A stretch of DNA of 64,000 nucleotides. Source: DATAGF01 sp963813355. Lineage in GTDB: Bacteria; Actinomycetota; Thermoleophilia; Miltoncostaeales; Miltoncostaeaceae. A model generated the notes under the pieces. That model saw only the letters and a list, made by a program, of their open reading frames with translations. It searched no databases and was not told where the DNA came from. The DNA is taken from contig CAWEYS010000022.1 in NCBI GenBank assembly GCA_963813355.1, positions 62,001 to 126,000 on the forward strand. Direction: 5' to 3'. The translations under genes and the position numbers were made by a program. Below are positions 46,201 through 56,385 of this stretch, piece by piece; the stretch's first letter is position 1, and each line of letters opens with the position of its first letter.

Positions 46201-47577
46201 GTGACGAGCGACGCGCCCCCCGAGAGGCCCCGGCGGCCGTGGTCGCGCACCGAGCGGCCGGTGCCGCGGCTGGTCGTGCAGCCGCTGCAGCAGTTCTTCC
46301 GCCTGGAGGCCTCGGCGGGCCTGGTGCTGCTGGGGGCCACGGTCGCCGCCCTCATCTGGGCGAACGTCGCGAGCGTCGGCTACGAGGACTTCTGGACCAC
46401 CCAGATCACGCTGGAGATCGGCGACTGGCAGCTCGACGAGACGGTTCGCGACCTGGTCAACGACGGGCTCATGGCCATCTTCTTCCTGGTCATCGGCCTC
46501 GAGGTCAAGCGCGAGCTGGCCGTCGGAGAGCTCTCGAACGTCCGGGCCGCCCTCCTGCCGGTCGCGGCGGCGCTGGGCGGGATGATCGTGCCGGCGCTCG
46601 TCTTCATCGCCGTGATCGGAGGGGGCGACGGCGCGGAGGGGTGGGGGATCCCCATGGCCACCGACGTGGCCTTCGCGCTGGGCGCCCTCGCCGCCCTCGG
46701 TCGCCGCGTGCCAACCGGCCTCGTCGCCTTCCTGCTCGGCGTGGCGGTGATGGACGACATCGGGGCCATCATCGTGATCGCCGTCTACTACACGGACAGC
46801 CTCGCGTTCGGTTGGCTGGCGGCGGCGCTGTGCGGGCTCGTCGCCATGGCCGCCCTGCGACGGGTCGAGGTGCGTCACATGGTGCCCTACATCGTGCTGG
46901 GGCTGTTCATCTGGTTCTGCACCCTCGAGTCGGGGGTCCACCCGACCATCGCCGCGGTGGCGATCGGGCTCCTGACCCCGGCGCACCCCTTCCAGGACCC
47001 CGCGACGGTCAGCGCCGAGGCCGTGCGCATCGCGAACGAGACGGCCGACGAGCCCGACGACCCCGACGCGGACGCCGGCCTCTGGCGGCGGCTGGCGTGG
47101 CTGTCGCGCGAGGCGATCTCGCCCCTCACGCGCGTCGAGAACAGCCTGCACGAGTGGTCGAGCTTCCTGGTGCTGCCCATCTTCGCGCTGGCCAACGCGG
47201 GCATCGCGCTCGACGCCGAGTCGCTCGAGGCGGCCACCGAGACGCCCATCGCGCTGGCGGTGGCGCTCGGCCTCGTCGTGGGCAAGACGATCGGCCTCAC
47301 CCTGGGCGTCGTGCTCGCGGTGAAGCTCGGGCTGAGCCTCCTCCCCTCGGGGGTCCGCTGGGCGCACATCGTGGGCGTGGCGGCGCTCGCGGGCATCGGC
47401 TTCACCGTCTCCCTGTTCATCGCCGGGCTCGCCTACACCGACCCCTCCGAGCTCGAGGCGGCCAAGATCGGCATCCTCGGGGGCTCCATCGTCGCCGCCA
47501 TCATCGGCCTGGTGGCCCTGACGGCCGTGGCCCGACAGCGCGGCTCGGTCGACGGAGAGGCGGCTGATAACACGTAG
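46201..47577 (+). CDS. nhaA: Na+/H+ antiporter NhaA
   Basis: A 458-residue antiporter exporting Na+ in exchange for H+. Diagnostic parts are LQQFFRLEASAGLVLLGATV, NDGLMAIFFLVIGLEVKREL, GWGIPMATDVAFALGALAAL with the paired aspartates VAVMDDIGAII, and VGVAALAGIGFTVSLFIAGL. The C-terminal insert carrying DEPDDPDAD is acidic. GTG start. Confidence 0.96.
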   Translation: MTSDAPPERPRRPWSRTERPVPRLVVQPLQQFFRLEASAGLVLLGATVAALIWANVASVGYEDFWTTQITLEIGDWQLDETVRDLVNDGLMAIFFLVIGLEVKRELAVGELSNVRAALLPVAAALGGMIVPALVFIAVIGGGDGAEGWGIPMATDVAFALGALAALGRRVPTGLVAFLLGVAVMDDIGAIIVIAVYYTDSLAFGWLAAALCGLVAMAALRRVEVRHMVPYIVLGLFIWFCTLESGVHPTIAAVAIGLLTPAHPFQDPATVSAEAVRIANETADEPDDPDADAGLWRRLAWLSREAISPLTRVENSLHEWSSFLVLPIFALANAGIALDAESLEAATETPIALAVALGLVVGKTIGLTLGVVLAVKLGLSLLPSGVRWAHIVGVAALAGIGFTVSLFIAGLAYTDPSELEAAKIGILGGSIVAAIIGLVALTAVARQRGSVDGEAADNT

Positions 47578-47631
47578 ATGGGCGCGGGGAGAGCCCGCGC
47601 GCGCCGCCTGCGACCACCACGAGAGGACGTC

Positions 47632-47919
47632 GTGCTCACCCTCACACCCACCGCAGAGAGCGCCATCCGCGAGATCATCGATACCGCCCCCATCAGCGAC
47701 GACGGGGGCCTTCGCATCAGCGCCGACCCCGGCTCGGACGGGCAGGTCGGCTTCCGCCTCGCCCTCGTCGAGGGCCCGGAGCCCCTCGACCAGGTCGTGG
47801 AGGACGTCGCCGTCCCGGTCTTCCTCGAGCCCGAGGCCGCGCCCCTGCTGGACGACGGCGTGCTCGACGCCACGGTCGAGGACGAGCGGGTGACCTTCAC
47901 GGTCGGGCCCAAGGCCTAG
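47632..47919 (+). CDS. HesB/IscA-like protein without cysteines
   Basis: A 95-residue protein, MLTLTPTAESAIREIIDTAP, followed by GLRISADPGSDGQVGFRLAL and DVAVPVFLEPEAAPLLDDGV, matching the A-type carrier fold. The three cysteines that hold Fe-S clusters in IscA/SufA are all missing, so it belongs to the cysteine-free branch common in actinobacteria, whose role is unknown. The start is GTG 47632 behind GAGAGGA. Confidence 0.8.
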   Translation: MLTLTPTAESAIREIIDTAPISDDGGLRISADPGSDGQVGFRLALVEGPEPLDQVVEDVAVPVFLEPEAAPLLDDGVLDATVEDERVTFTVGPKA

Positions 47920-47949
47920 CGGCCGGGGGTGGGGGGCGCCGCGCTAGGC
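47914..47949. terminator. Bidirectional hairpin between convergent genes
   Basis: GCCTAGCG and its complement CGCTAGGC flank a G-rich loop. It lies exactly between the HesB-like gene and the glycoside-hydrolase gene that converge here. Confidence 0.5.
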
Positions 47950-47951
47950 GT

Positions 47952-49109
47952 TCAGTCCAGGCGGGCGCCCCCCTGGCCCTCGACGACGTCGACGAAGCGC
48001 TGGTAGCTGGGCTTCTTCTCGAGCCCCTCGCGGTACAGGCCCGCGGGCCAGTTGGCGTTGTCCTCGAGGTTGAACCAGACCACGGTCTTGACCTGCTCCG
48101 TGCGCAGCTGGGGGAGCGAGTAGATCTGGGTCAGGTACTCGGCCTGCTCGTCCTCGGTGACGGCCGTGTCGCGGTAGGGGGTCGGGGCGGTCGTGTAGCC
48201 GGCCTCGGTCACGTAGAACGGCAGCCCGGGCTGGAAGCCGTCGATCTCCTCGAGGAAGCGGCCGATGCTGCTCCAGCTCGGCAGCGCGTCGGTCGGCACC
48301 TCGGGCCCCGCCGAGGGGTAGATGTGCTGCGAGTAGCCGTCCAGCGGTATCCCGCGCTCCTTCAGGCCCTGGAGCCAGTCGATCGCGCCGATGCCGGTCT
48401 GGCCGGTGCTCCCGCGCGGCCCGCCGACGCCGGCGATCACCTGCAGGTCCGGGTTCGCCTCCTTCATCACCGGATAGGCCGCCTTCACCATGGCGGCGTA
48501 GCTGTCGAGCGAGACGGGGCGGTCGCCCTCGAACTGGGGCCGGAAGAAGCCCTGGAGGTTCGGCTCGTTCCAGATCTCGACGTACCGCAGCTCGGGCAGC
48601 GTCTCGCCGCCCGGCGAGGTGAAGTCCCCGGCGTAGCGCGTGGCGAGGGCCGCCATGAAGTCGGCGAAGTCGTCGGCGTCCGGGGCGGCCGTGTTGATCT
48701 GGTACCCCGGGGGCTCGTACCGCCCGCCGGCGGCCCAGGCCGGGGCGTTGTAGACCGAGACGATCGGGGTGACCTCGCGCTCGGCCAGGCCCTGGAGCAC
48801 CAGGTCGGCCCGCGACCAGTCGTAGGCCGGGTCGGCCGGGTCGCGCGGATTCGCCGGCCGCGAGGGGGCGACCTGACCCCAGAAGATGTCGTACCGGGTG
48901 GTCGTGGCGCCGGTGTCCGCGACCAGGTCAAGGCGGGCGGGGATGTTCTCGAGCGGGTCGATCGGCAGGTGGTCGTCCTGCACGGCCGCGACCGCGCCGA
49001 CCGGCTCCTCATCGCCGCTGCCGCCGCCGCACGCGACGGTGCCGACGACGAGCGCGATGGCCGCCGCGACGGCCACCAGCCCCACCACCACGCCTCGCGT
49101 GCTCCTCAT
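47952..49109 (-). CDS. Lipoprotein glycoside hydrolase-like (clan GH-A)
   Basis: A 385-residue protein with a lipoprotein signal peptide (VVVGLVAVAAAIALVVG then the lipobox TVACGGG). The barrel domain has the acid/base glutamate in YVEIWNEPNLQGFF and the nucleophile glutamate in LPFYVTEAGYTT, the two clan GH-A positions, similar to GH39/GH5-like xylosidases and cellulases. It is predicted to be anchored outside the membrane. Substrate undetermined. Confidence 0.85.
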   Translation of the reverse strand: MRSTRGVVVGLVAVAAAIALVVGTVACGGGSGDEEPVGAVAAVQDDHLPIDPLENIPARLDLVADTGATTTRYDIFWGQVAPSRPANPRDPADPAYDWSRADLVLQGLAEREVTPIVSVYNAPAWAAGGRYEPPGYQINTAAPDADDFADFMAALATRYAGDFTSPGGETLPELRYVEIWNEPNLQGFFRPQFEGDRPVSLDSYAAMVKAAYPVMKEANPDLQVIAGVGGPRGSTGQTGIGAIDWLQGLKERGIPLDGYSQHIYPSAGPEVPTDALPSWSSIGRFLEEIDGFQPGLPFYVTEAGYTTAPTPYRDTAVTEDEQAEYLTQIYSLPQLRTEQVKTVVWFNLEDNANWPAGLYREGLEKKPSYQRFVDVVEGQGGARLD

Positions 49110-49188
49110 CTCCCCCCTCGGTCCCGGCCGGGCGCGGGCGCAACCCTAGTGGATCGCCCCGGACGCGCACCGTTGGAGGCGGCCCGGC

Positions 49189-51220
49189 TCAGGGCAGCCC
49201 CGCGCGGGCCGCCTCCGGCGCCACGGCGTCCTCCCAGGGCAGGCGGGTCGGCTGCGGGTCGCCGGGGATGCGGTAGCGCCAGGCGGGGTGGTCGACCGAC
49301 CCGCCGGCCCAGCGGTGGATCGCGCCCGCCAGCCGGGCCAGGTCGAGCGGCTCGTCGAGCACCGACGGCACCATGGGGTCGGCGGCGAACGCGAGCACGC
49401 GGCCGGCGCCGACCGGGCGCAGGATCGCCGCGGGCGCTCCGTCGATGAACCGCGCCACGACCGTGGACCCGGCCGGCACCGCCGCGAAGGCCTGCGCCCG
49501 GTCCGCGTCGATGGGCACGCTGAGCAGGTCGTCCGGCAGCCCCGGGCGCGAGCGCGCCCTGCTCGACCAGGAGCATCCGGCCCGGGCGCGGCGGGCCGAG
49601 CGGCGCCCCGATCAGGGCGTCGCGCACCGCCGTCAGCGGCGCGCCGGTCGCGCTCCTGGTGAACGCCTCGGGGTCGGTGACGACCAGCGTGCCCCCGGCG
49701 CGCACCCACGCCGCCAGCTGCTCCGCGAACGGCGCGTCGAGGGTGTCGGCGCGGGGCAGCCACAGCGTCTTCGCCGCCGCCAGGCGCGCCGGCTGGGCGG
49801 CCAGGCGCGTGTCGGCGTCGAAGCTGAAGGCGCCGCCGGCCAGCTCGCCGAGGAGCGAGTAGGCCGTGTAGATCGCGTCGCCGTCGGTGCGGTAGCGCAC
49901 GTTGCCCACCCGGTTCGGCTGGGCCTGGCCCTCGCTGGCGGTCGCGTAGAGAACGAGCTGCTCGGGGTCGGTGGGCGGCGCCGGGAGCCGCGTCCCCCGG
50001 AGGCTGCGCGCGACGTCGAGCATCGCCCGGTAGAGGCGGCGGTTGGTGAAGCGGGGGTTGTCCGACGCGAAGAAGCTGATGTCGGTGGCCCCCGCCCGGA
50101 GGGCCTGGGCGGTCCAGGTCCACAGGTCGCCGGGCACCGGCTGGTAGCGCGAGTAGTCGAAGCCCTGCACGACGATGCGCGTGCGCTTGCCGCTGAGGTC
50201 GGACAGCAGCTTGGCGCCGAAGCCCGGGTTGTAGCGGCCCCTGCCGGCGCGGTCCCTCTCGGGGTAGCTGACGTAGGGGTCGGCCTCGACGACGTCGGCG
50301 AAGCCGGCCAGGCGCGTGTAGTCCCAGGGCATGAAGCCGTCGATGAACCCGTAGTCGTTGGGGCTCACGAGGGCGTCGGGGTCCAGCCGCCGGATCAGGC
50401 GGGCCTGCTCCGCCTTCATGGCGAAGAAGCGGTCGCTGGAGAAACGCGACCACGCCAGCCAGCGCAGGCCCTCCTGGGCAGAGGTGCTCGGGCGCGCGGC
50501 CGGGTCGGGGAGCGCGAAGCCGGTCGCGCGGCGGAAGTCGCGCGCCAGGCGCCGGCCGAAGGGGCTCGAGCGCGCCTTGCTACCGCGCGGGATCAGCGCG
50601 ATCGGCTCGTCGCTGCCGGTGTAGAGGTTGACGTAGGGGAGGTTGCGCAGGCGCGGGACGATGCGGCGGATCTCACGGAGCGCCTCGCGCCGGTAGACGG
50701 GGTCCAGCAGGGACAGCCGGCGCGTGTACGCCGTGAGCTCCGCCGTGGGGTCGGAGATCGTGACCGACCTGCGCTGGAGCGCCTTGCGCGCGGCCCAGAT
50801 CTCCACCGCCACGTCCCAGCGCAGCCCGGTGCGGCGGAACTGGGCCGCAAAGCGGGACGGGGTCCGCCAGCCGACCGGCTCCTTGGGACTGAGCGGGAGG
50901 GGCGGGAACGGCAGGGCGCTCGGGCCGCTGAACCAGAGCCCGTTGGCGCCGGACTCGCGGAGGATGCCGTCGACGATCGGGTACCAGCGGCGCGGCGCGA
51001 ACACCGGAGCGGTGGCCGGGTTCCAGCGCGGCAGCTCGTTCTGGTTGAGCTCGTGGCCCCAGGTGGAGACCGTCCCCGCGGGGCGGTCGCCGGTCGCGGG
51101 GGCCGCCGCGGCCGTGGCCGTGGCGGCGCAGGCGGCGAGGGCGGCGGTCGCGAGGGCGATGGCGGGGCGGGGACGGGCCACGGGCGCGCCCATCATGCCC
51201 GCGGCCGCGGGGACGCTCAA
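49189..51220 (-). CDS. Secreted GH42-like glycosidase, one frameshift
   Basis: The product has a signal peptide (ALATAALAACAATATAAA). A TIM-barrel-like part follows (LPYVNLYTGSDEPIALIPRG, LARDFRRATGFALPDP, RLDPDALVSPNDYGFIDGFM, FADVVEADPYVSYPERDRAG), then a glutamine-amidotransferase-like domain (GGTLVVTDPEAFTRSATGAP). The arrangement recalls GH42 beta-galactosidases, but the catalytic pair is not certain. A frame change near 49548 separates the C-terminal beta-domain (VPIDADRAQAFAAVPAGSTV). The start may instead be ATG 51196. Confidence 0.65.
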
Positions 51221-51284
51221 TCGAGCCCGGTTTCCTTACGGGTCCATGAAACGTTCTGGCGCCCGCCGCCACGCATGAGGAGTA

Positions 51285-51902
51285 TGGGCTCCGTGACCGC
51301 ACGCCACCTCGCCGCCGCGCTGGTCCTCGCCGCCGGGCTCGGACTCGGCGGGGTGGCCTGCGGCGGCGACGGAGGCGGCGAGGGGGCCGGCAGGGACCCG
51401 GCCGCCGCCGACGCGCCCGCGACCACGGCGCCGACTCCCGCCACGACGGCGCCCGCGCCGGCCCAGGCCGCGCCCCGCGCCGGAGGCGGTCCCTGGGCTC
51501 CCCGCCTTCACCGCGGGCTTCCAGGGGTGGGACCGCCTCAACGCCGAGCCCATCCCGCCCGACTCGCCCCAGACCCGGCGCGCGGGGTTCGACGCCCACC
51601 GGAGCACGAAGGACGTCTACGTCAGCGTGCCGCGCGAGCGGCTCCGGCGGGGCGGCGAGTTCCCCGTGGGCACGATCATCGTGAAGGCCGGCCGCACCGG
51701 CGGCGAGATCACCCTGGCCGCCGTCATGCGCAAGCTCCAGGGCGTCGACCCCGCCCATGGCGACTGGGAGTTCGTCGAGTACAAGCGGTCGGGAGCGGAC
51801 GCGCCCTTCGCCACGAGCGCGTCCCTGACCGGCGCGACCTGCTGGGGCTGCCACCAGATCGCCGAGGACACGGACTGGGTTTTCACGCCCCTCGATCCCT
51901 GA
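51285..51902 (+). CDS. Cytochrome P460-like lipoprotein, one frameshift
   Basis: ATG 51285 starts a lipoprotein signal (LAAALVLAAGLGLGGVACGG, lipobox GVAC) and a Pro/Thr/Ala linker. After a 1-base change near 51495 the domain reads FTAGFQGWDRLNAEPIP, HRSTKDVYVSVPRERL, FPVGTIIVKAGRTGGEITLA and a CxxCH haem site CWGCHQIAEDTDWVFTPL. This matches the cytochrome P460 family of c-type haem proteins. It is predicted to be lipid-anchored outside the membrane. Confidence 0.75.
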
Positions 51903-52456
51903 GGGCGGGCCGGAGGGCGCGGACCTGAGGGCCGGGCCGGAGGGCGCGGACCCGACGGCCGCGCGGGGGCCGAGGGGCTGGCGCCGTTCAGCCAGCGCCC
52001 CTCCTGGAACCATCGCCGCAGGGTGCGGCGCGACGGCGGCCGTGCCATGCCGCCCCGCGCCCGCTTCCTGAGCTCTTGCGCAACGCGGCAGGGCGACTCG
52101 CCGGCGGCGAACCTTCGCTCCGCCTCCCGGCGCAGCTCCGGCCAGGAATAGGAGCCCGGCCGGCCTCGCGTGCTGACACCGGCGCTGCCGAGAATCCGCG
52201 CCCGATGGGCATCCAGCGCTCGGCTCCGGGCCTTCGTGAGACAACCCGCCGCCTCCCAGGCTCGCCAGAGCGAGGCGGTGAAGTCCCGCCCGGCCCGTCT
52301 CGCCAGGAACTCAGCGCTCCGATGCGCCTCGCACAGCCAGACCGAGACCCCGTGCGGTAGGTGCAGCTCGGCCCGCTCCCCCTCCCCCGGGCCCATGCAC
52401 AGCAGGCACGGAGGGCGCTTCCCCAGCCGCTGTCCCTTGTAGAAGCTCCGCGCCAT
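51617..52456 (-). CDS. Zinc-finger plus helix-turn-helix-like protein
   Basis: The ATG at 52456 starts a basic N-terminus followed by a C-x2-C...C-x2-H zinc site (PPCLLCMGPGEGERAELH, VWLCEAHRSAEF), a helical block (WRAWEAAGCLTKARSRALDA) and a homeodomain-like region (ESPCRVAQELRKRARGG, PPSRRTLRRWFQEGRWLNG). Past about 51985 the frame becomes a low-complexity Pro/Arg run and overlaps the P460 gene by nearly 290 bp. The real end is probably near 51980 and the rest spurious. No family recognised. Confidence 0.5.
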   Translation of the reverse strand: MARSFYKGQRLGKRPPCLLCMGPGEGERAELHLPHGVSVWLCEAHRSAEFLARRAGRDFTASLWRAWEAAGCLTKARSRALDAHRARILGSAGVSTRGRPGSYSWPELRREAERRFAAGESPCRVAQELRKRARGGMARPPSRRTLRRWFQEGRWLNGASPSAPARPSGPRPPARPSGPRPPARPQGSRGVKTQSVSSAIWWQPQQVAPVRDALVAKGASAPDRLYSTNSQSPWAGSTPWSLRMTAARVISPPVRPAFTMIVPTGNSPPRRSRSRGTLT

Positions 52457-52537
52457 GGCCCCATCCTGGGGCCGGTCCCTACCCCACGTCAGCGCCGGAC
52501 GGCGCCGGCCGGCGCGCGGAGCCGTGTCGGGTCGTGT

Positions 52538-52570
52538 GCCAATTGGCCACCGACGGGATGGCCAAATGGC
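52538..52570. promoter_or_regulatory. Double-palindrome element, copy A
   Basis: GCCAATTGGC, 13 bp, then GCCAAATGGC. It lies between the zinc-finger gene and the metE riboswitch, about 80 bp upstream of the former's ATG. Copies B, C and D are listed below. Confidence 0.6.
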
Positions 52571-52649
52571 CACCCACCACGGCGCCGGCGGGTGGCGTCG
52601 GCCAGCCCCGGCCACCCCGCCCGCCGGGTAGCATCCCCCTCAGAGACGG

Positions 52650-52800
52650 TCGCGCCCTCGCGGGCCAGGGAATCCGGTTCGAAGTCCGGAGCTGACGCGC
52701 AGCGGTAGGGGTGTGCGGGACGGCGGAACGCCACTGGGCCGGTCGGCCTGGGAAGGCCGTCGTCGCGATCGCACCCGAGCCCGAAGACCTGCCGTCTCCG
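52650..52800 (+). promoter_or_regulatory. Cobalamin (B12) riboswitch upstream of metE
   Basis: Conserved blocks occur in order: GGCCAGGGAATCCGG, GAAGTCCGGAGCTGACGCGC with AGCGGTA, GCCACTG, CTGGGAAGGC, and the B12 box GAGCCCGAAGACCTGCC (52777-52793). The element ends about 70 bp before metE. Riboswitches of this class shut off B12-independent methionine synthase when adenosylcobalamin is present. Confidence 0.92.
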
Positions 52801-52870
52801 CGCCGGCGCAGGCCGGCGCTCCGACGACCGCGGCCTCGCGTTCGGGCCGCACGGATGAGGAGCAGCTCTG

Positions 52871-55151
52871 ATGGCACGCACCGCCGTCCTCGGGCTCCCC
52901 CGGATGGGGCCCAACCGCGAGCTGAAGCTCGCCCTGGAGTCGTACTGGGCCGGGCGCACCGGCGAGGCGGAGCTCCGCGAGGCCGCCTGGGCGCTGCGCG
53001 CGGCGGGATGGGGTCGCGCCCGCGCGGCCGGGATCGACGCGATCCCCTCCGGCGACTTCAGCCTCTACGACCACGTCCTCGACGCCGCCTGGGCGGTGGG
53101 GGCGATCCCCGAGCGCCTGGGGGGCGGGGACGCGGAGGGCCTCGACGCCTACTTCGCGTGCGCCCGCGGCACGGCCGGCGCGCGGCCGCTGGAGATGACC
53201 AAGTGGTTCGACACGAACTACCACTACCTGGTCCCCGAGCTCGCCCCCGGCCAGCGCTTCCGGGCACGGCCGGCGCACTGGGTCGAGCAGCTCGAGCGAG
53301 GCCCGGGCCCTCGGGGTGGAGACGCGCCCGGTCATGCTGGGCCCGGCGACCCTCCTGCTGCTGTCCAAGGGGCTGCCGCGGCCGCTCGACGCCCTCGACG
53401 CGCTGATGCCTGCCTACGCCGAGCTGCTGAGCGCGCTCGTCGCCGCCGGGGCCCGCGAGGTGCAGATCGACGAGCCCTGCCTCGCCCTCGATCGGAGCGA
53501 CGCCGAGCTCGACGCGATCCTCCCCGCCTGGCGGGCGCTGGCCGAGGGCGCGGGCCTCGAGGTCTGCCTCGCGACCTACTTCGCCGGGCTGCGCGGACGC
53601 GCCCTCGACGAGGTCCTCACGCTCCCCGTGGCCGAGGTCCACCTCGACCTCGTGCGCGCGCCGGAGCAGCTGTCCCCGGCCCTCGACCGCCTCGCCGGGA
53701 CGACGACCCGGCTCTCGCTCGGCGTCATCGACGGCCGCAACGTCTGGGCGGCCGACCTCGACGCCGCCCTGCGGCAGCTCGACGCGGCGGTCGCCGTCCT
53801 TGGCGAGGACCACGTCACCATCGCCCCGTCCTGCTCGCTGCTGCACGTCCCCTACTCGGTCGCCCGCGAGGCGTCCATCCCGGACGAGGTGCGCGGGTGG
53901 CTCGTCTTCGCCGCGGAGCGGCTCGCCGAGCTGGGGCTCCTCAAGGCCGCCCTCGCGGCGCCCGGGGAGCGCGACGCCCTCCTGGCGGAGCCGCGCCGGG
54001 TCGCCGCCGAGCGCCGCGCGAGCGCGCGCACGCGCGACCCCGCGGTGCGCGCCCGCGTCGCCGCCCTCCGCCCGGCCGACTACGAGCGCGCGGAGCCCGC
54101 CGACGTCCGGCGCGCCGCGCAGCGGGAGCGCACGCCCCTGCCCGAGCTCCCCACCACCACGATCGGCTCGTTCCCCCAGACCGACGCCATCCGGGCCGCC
54201 CGCCGCGACCTGCGCGCCGGGACGCTCGGGCCCGCCGAATACCGGCGCTTCCTCGAGGAGCGGGTGGCCGAGGTCGTGGCGATCCAGGAGGAGCTCGGCC
54301 TCGACGTGCTCGTGCACGGCGAGCCCGAGCGCAACGACATGGTCGAGTACTTCGGCCAGCAGCTCCGCGGGTTCGCCTTCTCCGAGCACGGCTGGGTCCA
54401 GTCGTACGGGAGCCGCTGCGTGAAGCCGCCGATCCTCTACGGCGACGTCTCGCGCCCCGGCCCCATGACGGTGGACTGGTGGCGGTACGCCCAGTCGCTC
54501 ACCGAGCGGCCGGTCAAGGGCATGCTCACCGGCCCGGTCACGATCCTCCAGTGGTCGTTCGTCCGCGACGACCAGCCCCGGGAGGAGACCTGCGTCCAGA
54601 TCGCCCTGGCCATCCAGGACGAGGTCCTCGATCTGGAGGAGGCCGGCGCGTTCGCCATCCAGGTCGACGAGGCGGCGCTGCGCGAGGGCCTGCCCCTCCA
54701 CGCCGACGAGCGCGACGCCTACCTGCGCTGGGCGGTCGACTGCTTCCGCCTCGCCACCGCCCCGGCCCGCGCCGAGACCCAGGTGCACACGCACATGTGC
54801 TACTCGGAGTTCGGCGAGATCATCGACCACATCGCCCGCCTCGACGCGGACGTCCTCTCCATCGAGGCGTCGCGCTCCGGCATGGAGGTGCTCGACGCGC
54901 TGGCCGACGGCGCGGCCTACCCGAACGACATCGGGCCGGGCGTGTACGACATCCACTCCCCGCGCGTGCCGTCGGCGGACGAGATGGAGCGCCTGATCGA
55001 GCTCGCCGAGGAGCGCGTCGGGCGCGAGCGGCTCTGGGTGAACCCCGACTGCGGCCTCAAGACGCGCGCCTGGGACGAGGTGGGCCCGGCGCTGGCCAAC
55101 ATGGTCGAGGCGGCGCGTCGCCGGCGCGCCCGCCGGCCGGTCCCCGCGTGA
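52871..55151 (+). CDS. metE: B12-independent methionine synthase, one frameshift
   Basis: Transfers a methyl group from methyltetrahydrofolate (polyglutamate) to homocysteine. The N-terminal half starts AVLGLPRMGPNRELKLALES and has LEMTKWFDTNYHYLVPE. After a 1-base shift near 53300 it continues VETRPVMLGPATLLLLSKG. The C-terminal half has TTIGSFPQTDAIRAARRDL and the zinc ligands in TQVHTHMCYSEFGEI and WVNPDCGLKTR. About 760 residues, full length. GAGGAG precedes the ATG. It is controlled by the upstream cobalamin riboswitch, which explains its expression logic. Confidence 0.94.
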
Positions 55152-55163
55152 GCGTGGCCGTGT

Positions 55164-55196
55164 GCCAATTGGCCGACGCCGCGTCGGCCAATTGGC
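55164..55196. promoter_or_regulatory. Double-palindrome element, copy B
   Basis: Two perfect GCCAATTGGC palindromes, 13 bp apart, between the convergent metE and sat genes. In this copy the halves also pair as a 16-bp hairpin stem, so it could serve as a bidirectional terminator. Confidence 0.6.
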
Positions 55197-55215
55197 ACGG
55201 AGCCGCCGGAGCGCC

Positions 55216-56385
55216 CTAGACGGGCGTCCCCGAGTACGCCTCGATCAGCACCTTCGCGACCTCGGGACGGGTGAACTCGACCGGCGGGATCTCCCCGCGG
55301 CCGAGCATCTCGCGGACCTTGGTGCCCGAGAGGAAGACGCGATCCTCGGGCGCGGCGGGCGACGTCTTGGTGGTCGCCATGCCGCCGGTCAGGTTGCACC
55401 AGAACGAGTGCTCGAAGAAGAGCGGCTGGATCGCGAGCTCGTCCCGGGTGATGTCGTCGAAGACGCGGTGGGCGTCGTACGTGCCGTAGTAGCTCCCCAC
55501 GCCGGCGTGGTCGCGGCCCACGATGAAGTGGGTGCAGCCGTAGTTCTGGCGCAGGATCGCGTGGAGCACGGCCTCGCGGGGCCCGGCGTAGCGCATGGCG
55601 GCCGGCAGCACCCCGAGCACCACCCGCTCCTGCGGGTAGTAGCCCTCGATCAGCACCTCGTAGCACCGCATCCGCACGTCGGCGGGGATGTCGTCGCTCT
55701 TGGTCTCCCCGACCAGGGGGTGGATGAAGAGGCCGTCGACCGTCTCCAGGGCCACCTTGGTGATGTACTCGTGCGCCCGGTGGATCGGGTTGCGGGTCTG
55801 GAACCCGACCACGCTGTGCCAGCCGCGGGCGTCGAACTCGGCCCGCGAGGCGCGCGGGTCGAGGAGGAAGGGGACGGCGGCGGGATCGATCGGCATGCGC
55901 GACGCGACCCGCACGGGGCCGGCCAGCGCGGTGGTGCCGTGCGCGTAGAGGGACGCCACCCCGGGGTGCGCGTCGTCCTCGGTGCCGTAGACCAGGCGGG
56001 CCTCCCTGACGGGGTCGGTCTCGTAGCGGTCGGTCACGTCGAGGATCCCGAGGAAGCGGCCGCCCTCGTCGACCAGCTCGACCTCGTCCGACGACCCCAC
56101 GTGCTCCAGCTCGCCGGGCGTCACACCGAGCGTCACCGGGACGGACCAGGCGAGCCCGCTCGGCAGGCGCATGTCCTCGACCACCGCCTCGTAGGCCTCG
56201 CGGCCCATGAAGCCGTCGAGCGGCGACAGCGCCCCCACGGCGATCAGGTCGAGGTCGGCCTGCTGGCGGGCGGTGAGCGTGACCCGGGGGCGCCCGCCGC
56301 CCTCGTCGAGCGAGTCGTCGAAGCGCTCGACGAGCGCGCCCCCGTGCGGGGCGATCGGTCCGGGCGTCACGCCGGCGGGGCTCAA
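55216..56385 (-). CDS. sat: Sulfate adenylyltransferase (ATP sulfurylase)
   Basis: Forms adenosine phosphosulfate from sulfate and ATP. The 389-residue single-chain Sat type has the QxRNPxHxxH motif in GFQTRNPIHRAHEYITK and the GRDHA motif in FIVGRDHAGVGSYYG, with an N-terminal PUA-like domain. No APS-kinase domain is fused. The TTG start overlaps the stop of the phosphosulfolactate-synthase-like gene (TTGA), which fixes the start. It is the last gene of a four-gene sulfur operon. Confidence 0.95.
   Translation of the reverse strand: MSPAGVTPGPIAPHGGALVERFDDSLDEGGGRPRVTLTARQQADLDLIAVGALSPLDGFMGREAYEAVVEDMRLPSGLAWSVPVTLGVTPGELEHVGSSDEVELVDEGGRFLGILDVTDRYETDPVREARLVYGTEDDAHPGVASLYAHGTTALAGPVRVASRMPIDPAAVPFLLDPRASRAEFDARGWHSVVGFQTRNPIHRAHEYITKVALETVDGLFIHPLVGETKSDDIPADVRMRCYEVLIEGYYPQERVVLGVLPAAMRYAGPREAVLHAILRQNYGCTHFIVGRDHAGVGSYYGTYDAHRVFDDITRDELAIQPLFFEHSFWCNLTGGMATTKTSPAAPEDRVFLSGTKVREMLGRGEIPPVEFTRPEVAKVLIEAYSGTPV

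Noticed and set aside
51903..51960. Short direct repeat GGGCCGGAGGGCGCGGA, two copies
   Set aside because: A local low-complexity duplication of about 24 bp in a GC-rich spacer, without a partner elsewhere.
55164..55196. Simple transcription terminator of metE
   Set aside because: It can form a hairpin, but the same double-palindrome with identical spacing occurs at three other sites that are not gene ends, so a shared element explains it better. A terminator role in this copy remains possible.
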